Assembly: GCA_015680685.1 (NCBI GenBank)
Contig: MNCI01034058.1
Location: 327,601 to 391,600, forward strand
Reading direction: 5' to 3'
Source of the DNA: Gnetum montanum
Lineage: Eukaryota > Streptophyta > Gnetopsida > Gnetales > Gnetaceae
DNA: 64,000 bases
Part shown: positions 11,990 to 23,027 of the stretch, in pieces
Layout of the letters: every line of letters begins with the position of its first letter
How positions within the stretch are numbered: the stretch's first letter is position 1
Program-made: the position numbers and the translations under genes
Notes under the pieces: model-generated
What the model was told of the DNA's origin: nothing
Seen by the model: the letters and a program-made list of their open reading frames with translations, nothing else
Database searches by the model: none

Positions 11990-12758
11990 TGATGGGACGC
12001 GATATCGTATACGCGATATCATGTCTTCCCCTGCAATAATGCATACATGATATCATAGTGCATCACCAAATCTATAAATAAGAGGTGGCTCTCCCTTGTT
12101 TCTCCATCTAGATCTAGACCTTAGCCAAACCCTTGTAGTTTTTCCATTCCAGAGTTAGAGTAAAGTGAACGGATCTTTATTCGAGCAAATATTGTACCTG
12201 AGCAAACGTTTGTGTACGAAAATAAAGAGAACTTTTGGATAAACCTTGCAGTGCATGGACTAAGATAAATAGGACTTTAATTATTTTTAATTGCTTAAAT
12301 GCTTTATTAGTTAATTAATCTTTCTCAACCCTCAACACTCCTAGTTAAGTGCATTCAGTACGACTGCTTCGAGCACGTGCGTTACGCTTGGTAATCCTAG
12401 CAATGAAGAGTGTTTGGTAATCCCAGAAGGTTGCATTGGTTCAGGGTGTGAATGGTAAGTGGGATGGATACTGATGCTAGGCATTAAAACTGAGTTAGTG
12501 AAAGTTAGTTACTTAGTCTCTTCACCCTTTCCCTCATTAGCATAGGAGATAAAAGATAAAAGACATAAAAATCACATACCTCAGACTTTCTTAACCATAC
12601 AACCGTGACAAATACAAGTAAGTCTGGGAAGACAACGAATGATTAACCTTAAGTGTTCCATAAGGTGTGTAGGCACTTAGTCTATGGAGTTCAATCAAAT
12701 TGCGCGTGTAATGCTCGTATTTGTATGGTTGAGTGTAGGGGTACCTCGCCACTCATCA
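11990..12758 (+). repeat. 5' LTR of element B
   Basis: Runs from TGATGGGACGC to CCACTCATCA. The outer tip holds short palindromic units (GCGATATC, GTATAC). The TATA-like TATAAATA is at 12073-12080, and an AATAAAG signal near 12220. The LTR is about 56 bp shorter than its 3' partner because of differences in the palindromic unit block and a missing ~28-bp segment near 12167. Confidence 0.92.
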
Positions 12759-12759
12759 T

Positions 12760-12777
12760 TGGTACCGTTGCTGGGGA
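12760..12777 (+). other. Primer-binding site of B (tRNA-Asp type)
   Basis: TGGTACCGTTGCTGGGGA, one base inside the LTR. It differs from the recalled tRNA-Asp complement at three positions, all C-to-T or G-to-A. It is the best preserved primer site among the gypsy elements here. Confidence 0.82.
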
Positions 12778-12874
12778 CTAAGTTGTTTATGCCCTAAGTA
12801 GAACATAGAAAATCATCCACATTGTTGGGAAGCTTAAATGAACCCTTAGGGTTAATCAGAAGAAAATTTAAACA

Positions 12875-15859
12875 ATGGTCAATAACACACCAAATAAAAC
12901 AAACATGTCTTCTTCTCCACACAAAAGCACTTCACCGCCTAGGACCAACACTAGAGACAGTCGGTGGCACAACATACATAACCAAGAACTGCCAATTCCT
13001 CAACAATATCATGTAGTATATACTCATCACAATGAGTATATACCTAAATTTACTTTTACCCTCCATCAGGATGAACAACTACGTTGGCATGACTTGGAAG
13101 GTAACATAGTGTTACCTCTAGATCATGCGGTCCCTAACATGCTCCTTTGTGCTCTTGCACAGATGGGCATGATGTAGCTATATGCTAAATACGTTGCATG
13201 TGATTATGACATAAGGGATTACTATCCCACAGTGATGCAACATCTAAGGGACGCACGACGGGAGAGTTACCACACATCATTGAAGGGCAAAGGCCCCCAC
13301 AATGATTCACCCATCATAAGAGAAATTAAGGGTGATGAACCTATCGCAATAGGCTCCCTAAAAGATGATGTTCTTCCTCCTAATGATAGTGAGGAGGTGG
13401 TGTATCAGAACCTTCACTCCATGATATACAACCCTAGTTCTGATGCCCATGAACACCAAGTGTTCAATGAGGGAACACACACACAATATAAGGATGAACA
13501 TTCTAATCGTCATCACGATCAGGGTTGGGATCACCGAAGAGAAGGTAGGAAACATTGTCATGGTGATGGTTCTTCGTCCTCTTCCCCTTCATCACATCAC
13601 TCACCCTCTCCTTCCACATCTAGACACAGTCACAAAGAGCCTCACCATGAGGATAAGGGTAAGGATAAGCAAGATGAGAAACCTTGATGAGAGAGTCGAG
13701 AGTGAGGACAAGGGCATTCTAGGGAATCAAGGCATGAAAGAAGGGAAAGTAGGGAACCACGTAGGCATCACAGACACCATAAAAGAAATGACAACGATGA
13801 ACCCCTACTTGCCACCTGAAGTATGTTAGACATTATAGAGGTAGTTAGAATACCTACAAGGCACCAGAAATATAGTTAGATCAAGAGACTAGACATGAAT
13901 AATATCCCATAATTTGAGGGGGGATACAACGATAATCCATAGAATCACTTACAGGCATTTCAAGATGCCTGTGCCTTGCAGAATATCAAAAACGAGTGGC
14001 AAAAGTTAAAGTTGTTCCCAAGGACACTCATAAAAGAAGTAGAAAGTTGGTACTGGTCCTTAGAACTCGAAACCATTAGGAGGTGGAGTACGATGCTAGA
14101 ACTATNGTTTCCCGGGCCATGATTACACACAACGGGATCAACTATGCCATCTCGTAGATGGGCTAAGACATGAAACCAAGAGAACCCTTGGGACATATGC
14201 TCAAGGGATATTATTTGAACTTAGGTCCCATGAGGTGCATAGATTGTTGGAGCAAGTAGCTAAGGAAGAAGATGAGCTACGGAAAGAGAGAGCATGGAAG
14301 AGTATAACCATGATCCTTCCCTCCGAAAGAAGGAAGTAAGATTCTGTGAGGAAGAGGATGAGTCACCACTCGAAGAGTTGGTGAGTAGGAAAACCTTGCC
14401 AGTTCAAAAATTAACAACTGAAGTGTTAGCTAAGGTAGATCAAATGTGGGACTCCTTAGACAGTAGATTGAAAACCATTTTGAAAATCGTAGAGGAGTCT
14501 AAGGAGCAAAGTAGTAATCATGATAAGAAAAAGAGGAGAGATTCAGACCATGCATGTAACAAGGGTAAGGAAAAAATGATTATTTCCAATGAGGTTGTGG
14601 ATTCTAACACAAAAAATGATGGTGGATGTGAGATCTACCAGTATGACCATCCTAAGGGATATTTCCCAATAATCTCACATCTGCAAGATTTCGGGGTGTA
14701 TGCACTCAACCCAAGACTTAACAAATAGCAAGCACCCCGAAGGTTACCTTATTCCCAAGGTAACCTGAGGTAGTTCCACCAACCGTTAACATATTATCCA
14801 AGTAGAACTCAGCCACAACCTATTAGGCAACATGAGCAGTGGCAACACCCACAATCATGGGGGATGCCACTGTCGAGACAACAATACCCTTATTGGCAAC
14901 CAGACCTGTATGGCTATTACGTGCAGTAGCCAGTTTCTCCAAGTGACTCTATGGGTCACGTAACCCCACAATGTCACTACCAAGTTTGGGAGTATTTTAG
15001 GACTCCTCCTCCTATGGGAGACATCCCACATACATACCATCCTCTGAATCCATTCACCACTCTTACGCCGATAGTTCCACTACCACCCGCTCCAATGATG
15101 CAAGGGGAACTCCCCACTCAACCATAGCAATGTAATGCTACGAGAGTTGTAAACCTTCAACCTACTGCTAGTTTTGACAACCGCATGAAGAGAAGACCTT
15201 TCTTGAGAACCAAAAGCCCAAATAAGCTCTCAAAACCACAAGCGGTTGAGTCTGTGCACACTCCTCCAACAAATAAGGCTTCGGAGCTCCCTTCAAACCA
15301 ACAACAGAGCTCAACGCATATGGTTATGTTAACACATATTGTTACCAACTAGATCAAGGTGGGCCACCTTCCCAAGAAATTCTCTAACCCTGGAAGCCCC
15401 CTAATTTATCTCCAAGTCGCTAGGAATGAACCTCATAAGGCCCTTCTTGACTCAGGTTTCGAAGTCAACTTAATCTCATGAGAAATGTATAAAGCTTGGA
15501 ACCTACCTCCACTCAAAAAGAGCAATATTCAACTAGAGCTGGCTGACTAGTCCATCACTATTCCTTTAGGATTGGTGGAGGACATTGTTACCACTGTGTG
15601 TGGTTGGTCATACCCAGCTGATTTCCTAGTGATAGAAGTCAACAGGAACAAAGGGGACTTCCCAATTATAATGGGGAGGGCATGGCTAAGTACCATAAAT
15701 GCATGCGTAGGAATCTACGATCTTTCCTTGGAAATATCTAAGGAAAAAATTTATGGAAAGATTGAGAAGAAGAAAGTTCCATGCATCACATACAATGATT
15801 CAAAGGGTGATGACATGGAGGAATGCTCAGCATCTCCTGCATGCAACTGGTGTGCCTAA
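12875..15859 (+). pseudogene. gag-pro: Gag-protease polyprotein of element B, broken by stops
   Basis: One reading frame can be followed for about 995 codons. Its open segments at 12875-13177, 13232-13687, 14294-14728 and 15572-15859 all share the same frame. The order is an N-terminal block with HQDEQLRWHDLEGNIVLPL, a His/Ser/Asp-rich charged region (13400-13690), a capsid core near 13982 (NIKNEWQKLKLFPRTL followed by WYWSLELETIRRW), and a degraded Cys/His segment CEIYQYDHPKGYFP near 14630 in which two cysteines are replaced. A Pro/Gln/Tyr-rich linker (14730-15340) leads to the protease. The protease active site near 15450 reads LLDSGF, and the MGRAWLSTINA block is at about 15672. Stops, not frameshifts, are the main damage. 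A single ambiguous base is at 14106. No RT follows. Confidence 0.87.
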
Positions 15860-16130
15860 GAAACTCAGATACAAAGGTGCCTGTATGTAGCAACCACACA
15901 ACGAGAGAACACCCCGTGGTTGACAACTAATGAAGAGAGCAACCCACCAATATGCATGGAACGAATTGGGGAAACAATTGGCACCCACAATGAAAGCATA
16001 GATACATTGGAATATGAGCATCACCAACTTCCAACCCTTAACCTAAAAACATCAATTGGGAGAAGTTAGACACTTCTAAAAAATTCAAACAAACACTCAT
16101 TATTTCAGATCTCTTCCTTCCAATTCAGTA
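15860..16130 (+). other. Protease-RT linker remnant and deletion junction in B
   Basis: The linker block with NPPICMERIGE and LEYEHHQLP matches the protease-to-RT linker of E and A (NTICMEPIES, DELEQVHHQLS). At about 16070-16110 this homology ends. The text ATTTCAGATCTCTTCCTTCC then matches the sequence that follows integrase in D (26900 region, minus strand). About 3 kb of RT-RNase H-integrase is therefore missing at this junction. Confidence 0.7.
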
Positions 16131-16330
16131 ATGGGGGAAATGACCACCTATGTTGATCATTTGACGCCCTCAGTTCTTTTAAGTTTTTTTTTACATGTTT
16201 TTGTTTTGCACATTTTTGCTTTACAAAATATTTTAACTTTTCTTGTTTTTGTTTTAAAACATCATTTATACTTTTTCTTTTATTTGTGTGTTTCTTATCC
16301 ATTTTGTAAAGTTTGTCACCCAATAAGTTC
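16131..16330 (+). other. PPT-like ATGGGGGAAATG motif and T-rich tract
   Basis: ATGGGGGAAATG at about 16131 is followed by about 150 bases dominated by T (TTTTGTTTT-like runs). The same pair occurs after the integrase position in D and E, and after protease in F. It reads as a short hydrophobic open stretch by chance of its T content. It may be a second polypurine tract or an RNA-processing signal. Confidence 0.55.
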
Positions 16331-18045
16331 TATTAATGATGGTATGAATGGTTTTCTATGGGTTGCTAATGTTTTGTTTTTACCTTTAAGTTACGATGTT
16401 GATACTAAGGTATGGTTCTTTTGATATAGCAGGCAATCAGTTCACTTCATCCATGCATCCATAAATTTCTATGGTCTCTCTTGGCTTGGAATGTATACTC
16501 CATTTCTCAATAATAAGAACTATCAATGAATCAGTGACTGGGTATTTCTCAAACTAAGGAAGGACTCAAGGATTGAAAAGGTTGTGGCTTCAAGGGAACT
16601 TGATGCATTTGTGTTGGCCATTCTCTTGGGTGCTTGGATGTTTTCTTCTTAAGTTTTCTTACCATTTCGATGTTACCCAATTATCAGGAAGCTGAGTGAA
16701 TAAAAATAAAAATAATAAGTCTTTGCATGGTGTGGTTCTCACACAAAAACACAAAAAAAGAAAGAAAAAACAAACAGTGAGGATTCAAAGCACACCCCAT
16801 AGATGAAATAATCATTCAAGCTATAAGCACTAGTTATGGAGCTAAAATAAACATGTTCCCTCTAACTAAGTTCCTTCTCGCTTCCTATTCTCTCCTCCTT
16901 CGTTTCATCAGAATGGTGGTGGCTCTTTGGGTAAAAGCATTCTTGTTACTGCAAGTGGATGGTTTAGCTAAATGCATTAATGTGAAGTCACTAGATGTGG
17001 TTTGTTTCAGGCCAGACTTGGAATGGAATCTACTAAGTCATATTAACCATGAAATACATAAGGGGCTATACACCACCTTGTTCTTGGGATTCCATTCTAT
17101 TCTCTTCTCTCCATCCTTCTCTCCATTATTCACCTCATTGCTGGTTGTATCATTACTGTATATTTTAGTTGACGCATTGTTTTCTTTTTGGTAAATTTTT
17201 GTGGTTAAGACTTTAACTCTTGTTCCAAATGACATTCCCAGAGCCTATGGACTCTTTGAATGTGGGTTTGTCAGGGCATTAAGGGCATGAGCCTGCTTTG
17301 GGGAGGATCCACTGGCATTCCTATTTGATGCATCAGTTAAATTCTTTCCCTTAACATTTTTACAATCAGCACTATTTTGTTCATTTCCATCTTGACATCC
17401 ATTTCATCGACGTTACAGTTGCTTCTTTTTCTCCATATTTCTTATTCCTTTTATTTCTTCATTCTATTGCTACTGGAGGTTCACTCTTAGTCATAGGGGT
17501 CCTAACCCATTTTTTTTGATTTTCTCCTAACCCCTACACCTTCAGTAGTCACCATTATTATATCTCCAAAATCCGCAATTAGCCATACCACAACTCAGCC
17601 AATGGGCCTTACATCGAAGCAAGGTATCAATTTCATTATGATTCATTTACCCTTGCTAATATAAGACTGTGTTATGTTTGCAAATGACTATCATATAACA
17701 ATGGATTGGATCTAGAAGGAACACTTGGAATGGATTGGTGCTGAAATAGCTAGACAAGGAACAAGATTGATGGCACACTTACGGAGAGACAACGAAAGGC
17801 GCAATCTTGGCATTGGTAGCAGCAAACTTCTTCTCTCTTCCCTCTTCTCTCTCAGCTGCCAAATAAGGCCTGGTGTCAAATGTATAAAGTGTTCACTCTT
17901 ATTGTCGTGAACACTAGTTTTTGTCATGTTCTGTTATTATGATCCATTCACATGTCATCCCATTCACCATTAGTTCCATTCAAGTCAATAATCCCATACC
18001 TTCCCAATATTTTGTAAGGAACTCAAGGACAAGTTTTTATTTAGT
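16331..18045 (+). other. 3' non-coding region of element B
   Basis: Homologous in sequence and order to the 3' regions of D (24805-26880, minus), E (34396-35985, minus), C and F. Shared landmarks include the block around 16780-16800 (GATTCAAAGCACACCCC), 16900-16990 and the GCTTTGGGGAGGA(T/C)CCACT block at about 17295. Short open stretches at 16853-17194 and 17725-17910 have no recognisable domain and are not conserved as proteins. No accessory ORF is present here, unlike C and F. Confidence 0.6.
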
Positions 18046-18055
18046 CATGGGGGTA
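18046..18055 (+). other. Polypurine tract of B
   Basis: CATGGGGGTA lies directly before the 3' LTR start (TGATGGGACAC). The same ATGGGGGTA precedes the 3' LTR of element F. Confidence 0.7.
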
Positions 18056-18880
18056 TGATGGGACACAATATTGCATGGGCCGCGATATCGCATATGCAAT
18101 ATCGTATACGCAATATTGCATCTTCCCCTACGATAACGCATACGTGATATCGCAGCGCCCTGACAAATCTATAACTAAGAGGTAGCTCTCCCTTGTTTCT
18201 CCATTTAGATCTAAAGCTTAGCCAAAATCTTGCAGTTTTTCCATTCCAAAGTAAGAGTAATTTCCATGTGCCCGTAGTAGGAGTCCCAAAGTGAATGGAT
18301 CTTTATTCGAGCAAATATTGTACCTGAGCACACGTTTTTGTACGAAAATAAAGATGAACTTTTGGATAAACCTTGCAGTGCATGGATTAAGCTAAATAGG
18401 ACTTTAATTATTATTAATTTCTTAAATGATTTATTAGTTAATTAATCTTTCTCAACCCTCAACACTCCTAGTTAAGTGCTTCAGTACGACCGCTTCAAGC
18501 ACATGCGTTACGCTTGGTAATCCCAGCAATGAATAGTGTTTGGTGGTCCCAGAAGGTTGCATTGGTTCAGGGTGTGAACGGTAAGTGGGACGGATACTGA
18601 TGCTAGGCATTAGAACTTAGTTAGTGAAAGTTAGTTACTTAGTCTCTTCACGCTTTCCCTCATTAGCATAGAAGATAAAAGATAAAAGACATAAAAATCA
18701 CATACCTTAGACTTACTTAACCATACAACCATGAAAAATACAAGTCTGGGAAGACAATGAATGATTAACCTTAAGTGTTCCATAAGGCGTGTAGGCACTT
18801 AGTCTGTGGAGTTCAATTGGATCACACGTGTAACACTCATATTCATATGGTTGAGTGTAGGGGTACCTCGCCACTCATCA
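18056..18880 (+). repeat. 3' LTR of element B
   Basis: Runs from TGATGGGACAC to CCACTCATCA. It has more palindromic units (GCGATATCGCATATGC, GTATAC, CAATATTGC) than the 5' LTR and a ~28-bp segment near 18269 absent from the 5' copy. The TATA-like TATAACTA is at about 18170. Followed by TSD CTTTT. Confidence 0.92.
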
Positions 18881-18885
18881 CTTTT

Positions 18886-19107
18886 CATGAAAAATTCCTA
18901 AAATCTCTCTATAAATGTGCCTTAAAATAATTTTTCAACTTTCACTTGTAGAAAAACATCCATGATTGTACAATGACAATGTTCAATACTCATGATTCCT
19001 TTAATGGCTATGCCCAAGCTAAAAGCCATCTCTTCACAAGCTAAAAAACATACACCAATGATAGTCCTAAACGAAAGCTTCTATGCATCATCAAACTAAA
19101 GAAAAGC
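18886..19107. other. Short spacer between B and C
   Basis: About 220 bases that continue the pre-insertion sequence of element B. No gene or repeat is recognised. Confidence 0.45.
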
Positions 19108-19969
19108 TAATGAGTGATGAGGTACCCCTACATCCAACCATATGAATCACTGAGACATTCAAGCATGATCCATTTGAATTCCATGGATTGCTAGTGTTCT
19201 TGTACATAGGATTTAATATAGAAGGTGAATCTAATCATGGAATGATCATTGTCTTCCCAACTACACTTGTGAAGCTCAATTATATGGTTAAGTGCAATTG
19301 AGACACATGATTTCTATTATTTTATATTTTTTTCACCTAAGGTTGAGAATAAATTGATTAACTAATTCAAGTAATTTAATTGCTAATTAATAACTAACTA
19401 TCCTAACATAAGCATCCAATACCACTTTCCATACACATCCTAAACACATACAACACTACTGGGTATCCAAGCGTTAAGTGCTACTAGGATTACCAACTGT
19501 TATACATATGCTTGAAGTGGCATACTTATGTGTGCTAGTCTATTTAGCTTAATTAATTACTTAAAGTCTTAATCATTCTATCTTAAGTAATCACTTAATT
19601 AATGATAATAAAAAATGCATAAATAAATCATTAAGCTTGTCCACGTGCTACAAGGTTTATCAAAAAGCTCATCTTTAGTGCTACACACACTACGGTGCTC
19701 AAGTACAATAGTGCTCGAGTAAAGAATCTATACACTTCTTGACTCCTGCTACTAGCACTTAGAAAATTATTCTATCTCTTATAGAAACAAACTGCAAGTA
19801 TTTCACTAACAACTAAAAATCTAACATCCATTAGCATGGCTGGGATGCCATATTTATAAACCTACTAGGGTGCCATGCCGATGGGTACATGTTAACATGG
19901 GAAACTCTATGTTGATGGAGTCCTATCGATGGCATCCCATCAATGTAGCCGATCAAAGACACTTCATCA
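19108..19969 (-). repeat. 3' LTR of element C
   Basis: On the plus strand runs from TAATGAGTGATGAGGTACC to CACTTCATCA. Shares with 44330-45234 a diagnostic block (AATAAATTGATTAACTAATT) not seen in the other LTRs. The sequence following 19969 matches the internal 3' ends of D and F, showing that it is the 3' LTR of a minus-strand element. Confidence 0.85.
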
Positions 19970-20191
19970 TACATCCACAACTGAATGAAAACTCATCCTC
20001 AAGTCCTTTAAAAAATTAGTAACATATGGGATTCTTAACTGACACACAACATAACAAAACTAACTACCCCACTATATGAATTGACATTGATTACAAAATT
20101 ATGGTGTTCATGATTCAAAATTGAACACCATAACATGATTGAACAAAATTGGATAATACATCCTCTGATGATGTGAAGATGGTTGAAAAGA

Positions 20192-23027
20192 TCAAATGGT
20201 TGTAGGTGGTGGAGGTTCCTAAGGTTCCAAAGGATCTTCTCTAGCTTCAAGTGAATGTGGTCATTGAGGCAGTTATGACTATCCTATTGTAGCTACCACT
20301 TTTAGTGGAAGGAAAAAGGCATCTAACAATGCCTTTCGCATTTCCTCCTTGCTCCAAGGATCATTCAAAAGCCATGTAGCATCACCAATGTGGGCTAGAA
20401 TGGGGATATTCCATAGATAGAGCATTACTGGTGATAGCTCCTTCACATTGACAAACCAAGCAAAAAATTACTTATGTTGGATATCGAACACCTTAAGTGT
20501 GTTTTGTAGCTCATGGTAGTCATTCATCCTATTTGCTAGATTCTTGACACTTGATCTTTGATTAATGAACTTTGCCTTAAGAACCTCAAGTTTAGTGTTT
20601 ATCACTATAAGCTTCTACTTGGTGTCCTTGTGGTGCTTAAACACTAACTCATAAAATAAGTATAAACTGATCACTTTTTTCTCCAATTTAGATCACAGTC
20701 GTTTGGTAGTCAACATAGCTAGATTTGCATATTGGAGATTAGTAAGCTCCATGTATTCTTCCATCTTCTCAATCTACAATTGCTTCATGTGAATCTCTAC
20801 TTTATTATAGGCATCTATCCCATCAATGATACATTACCATATCTCTCTTTCTTATTGGAGTTGCTAGAAGGTCTCATTTGCTTTCACCTTCACCAACTAG
20901 ATGTGTTTTTCATTAACTTCTTTCTATAGACCAACCTAATATTTGTAGTGATTTTTGACTCTCACAAATTTGAGAGCCTCTAATTTTTGTGTGGCTACTT
21001 TGATTGTAATATTTTGATGAAGAGCATGAATCTCATTCATGGAGAGGTTTCTATTTTCTATTGCCTACCTGCTCCTACTGTTGATGGATGAAATCTACCA
21101 TTTGTGATTTTTACCCATCAAAATATTGTAGGGAATAATTCTCTATAGTTAATTATACATTCTCTTGGTGGGTTTGATCCAAGGCCTTCTAAATTTTATG
21201 CTAAGTGAGCTCTACTAAGGATTTATAGAACACCACCATCTCCATCGCATCCTCAACCCCTTTCAATCTTATGTGAAATAGTTCAAGAGCTTCATCCTTT
21301 GTTAGTGTTGGGAAAAGGAATGCAGGGTTAGTAATTTGAGCTCTTAGTTTAGCAACCTTCATAGCCAACTATTCATTTAGATCTTTGGTTGTTTTAAGTT
21401 ACCCCTCCAAAATGATGTTCTTACCCCTTGCTTCTAGTAGCTTTGATTGGGTTGTAGTTATGTTGTCCATAAGGTTGAAGACATCTGGAATCAGGTATTT
21501 GGTTTTCACTAGTTGGTATAGCAATTGTTCATGTTGTTGTGCTCAACTTTCCACTTACTATTCTTATGGATGTTTGTTCATCTTTAAGTGTAGAGATGTT
21601 TGGTACAAATGTTACAGGTGCATTTAGTATTTCAAAAATTTTATCAGCAACCACCTCTACTATTGTCTCCTATCCTTAGTGGTGCATCACCAGAACTATT
21701 GCCCCCTTGCCCTCCTCCAAGCACACTCAAAAAGAGTAGTAGTGTTCCCAAATATTTCTAAGAATTTTTGTTGTTGTGAGAGGCATACCATTACCTCTTG
21801 AGTGCTAGGATTCAATCTTGTGGGCAACTGCATTCTTTGGACTAAAAAGATTGGTCCACCTCCCTTCATCTGGTTAACTATTTGAGCCACTTCATTTAGG
21901 TGAGTCATTGTTGGCTATTACATAGATGGACCACCACCAATCATTCTTGCTTATTGCTCTTACTTACTCAAGAGTGATTCTTGGAGTTCACACAATCATT
22001 GAGAAGTTGCAATGATGTCCAACACTATTTGCTGAGTGGGTGGTGGAGGTGATGGTTGCTACTCCTCTTCTTGGATGACTTTTGCAGGGACTTTATCCTT
22101 CATTATCTCTATCTAGCTAGCAGATGGAGTATGTTGGACTTCATCATTTGTATAGTAGATTATTCTTTCCCTCCAACATAGTTTTTTGATGAGGCATGGA
22201 AAGTGGAGAGCCTTCCTTCCACGTTCATTCTCCTTAAAGTGATTTTCTATCTCAAGTTAGAGTAGATGTGGAAGGCTGACAAGGAATCTATTTCTTAGAG
22301 TGGTACATGTATAGGTAGAAAATGTAGTGATCTTTCTTAGTGTTATCTTTGAATTGAGGTGAGAGGTCACAATCTTATAGTAGATTCTCTCCACCAATGT
22401 GAGCTCATCAAACTCCTTATGATCGACACCATAACATCAATGTGTACATTTTTTCTTGATGATGAGGGTTACTTGTATTAGAATCTCAATGAGATTTGCC
22501 TTAGTTTCTAGCAACCCAAGTGCCTCTGAAATGGCCTACACTAAGTAGGACCATGAAATGACCTTGATCTTAATCGTTGAACCAACCTACCTATTATTCC
22601 AAAATAAGAATGTCTTTCCCATGTACCACTCCTTGTTGAAAGTGATGATGGGCCACATGGGAGAGGTATTTAGTTGATCTTATGCTCTTTGAGATGCTTT
22701 CTCCAAGAAAGAGCCAAAATTTAACTCTTGGAGCACCATTTTCTAAACCTTCTTTGATTGGATCTACTTAAGGTAGGCTTCTATCAAAGTCACCTCAAGA
22801 TTTTCTTGTGGAGTTGGTGCCTCATCTTGATGGGATTGCTCTATTGCTACTACTTGTTTTGGAATTTGATGGATAAATTCCACTTTAGGCTCCTCCCTAA
22901 GAGGTCCCGTAGCATGGGTTGCTAGTTATTGTTGTTGGGCTTGTTCTTAGCCTCTTCCCATTCGTGGTTGTTTGTTCCATGGCTGTGATGGTCCTCCTTC
23001 CTATATTTTCTTTTCCTTTGGTATCAT
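20192..23027 (-). pseudogene. Accessory ORF of element C (putative plant transposon-type protein), degenerate
   Basis: About 945 codons can be followed in essentially one frame from ATG at 23027 to a TGA at 20192, interrupted mainly by TAA and TAG at places where CAA, CAG or TGG would fit. The N-terminus is PK-rich with GGPSQ, as in element F. The middle (about 22400-22150) has FDELTLVERIYYKI followed by LHFPCLIKKLC. This pattern recalls the plant 'putative plant transposon protein' domain (Pfam PF20167 by memory), which ends in an FPSLI--LC-like motif. The C-terminal half is rich in charged and Leu/Gln residues, likely coiled coil, and ends EPPPPTTI. It sits between the 3' region and the LTR, in the same sense as gag-pol. 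The function is unknown, and the domain name needs a profile search. Confidence 0.65.

Larger units (their letters stand above)
11990..18880 (+). mobile_element. Complete non-autonomous gypsy-type element B (LTR, Gag-protease, no RT or integrase)
   Basis: Two LTRs (11990-12758 and 18056-18880) in direct orientation are flanked by a perfect 5-bp duplication, CTTTT at 11985-11989 and 18881-18885. Inside are a tRNA-Asp-type primer site, a Gag-protease reading frame, a T-rich tract, a long 3' region and a GGGGG polypurine site. The RT, RNase H and integrase block is absent. Protease and its linker run almost directly into the sequence that follows integrase in elements D and E. Since both ends and the TSD are intact, the element was probably copied in this deleted form, using proteins supplied by relatives. 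Confidence 0.92.

Noticed and set aside
13358-13829. Overlapping ORFs at 13358-13561 (minus) and 13443-13829 (plus)
   Set aside because: Shadows of the Gag frame of B, which carries the family motifs.
16131-16424. 97-codon hydrophobic ORF that could be taken for an env-like membrane protein
   Set aside because: It is the translation of the T-rich tract; the tract is conserved as composition in all copies, not as an open frame.
16853-17194. 113-codon plus-strand ORF with hydrophobic segments in B
   Set aside because: It lies in the non-coding 3' region, shows no domain, and is not kept as an ORF in D, E or C. Hydrophobicity comes from T-rich sequence.
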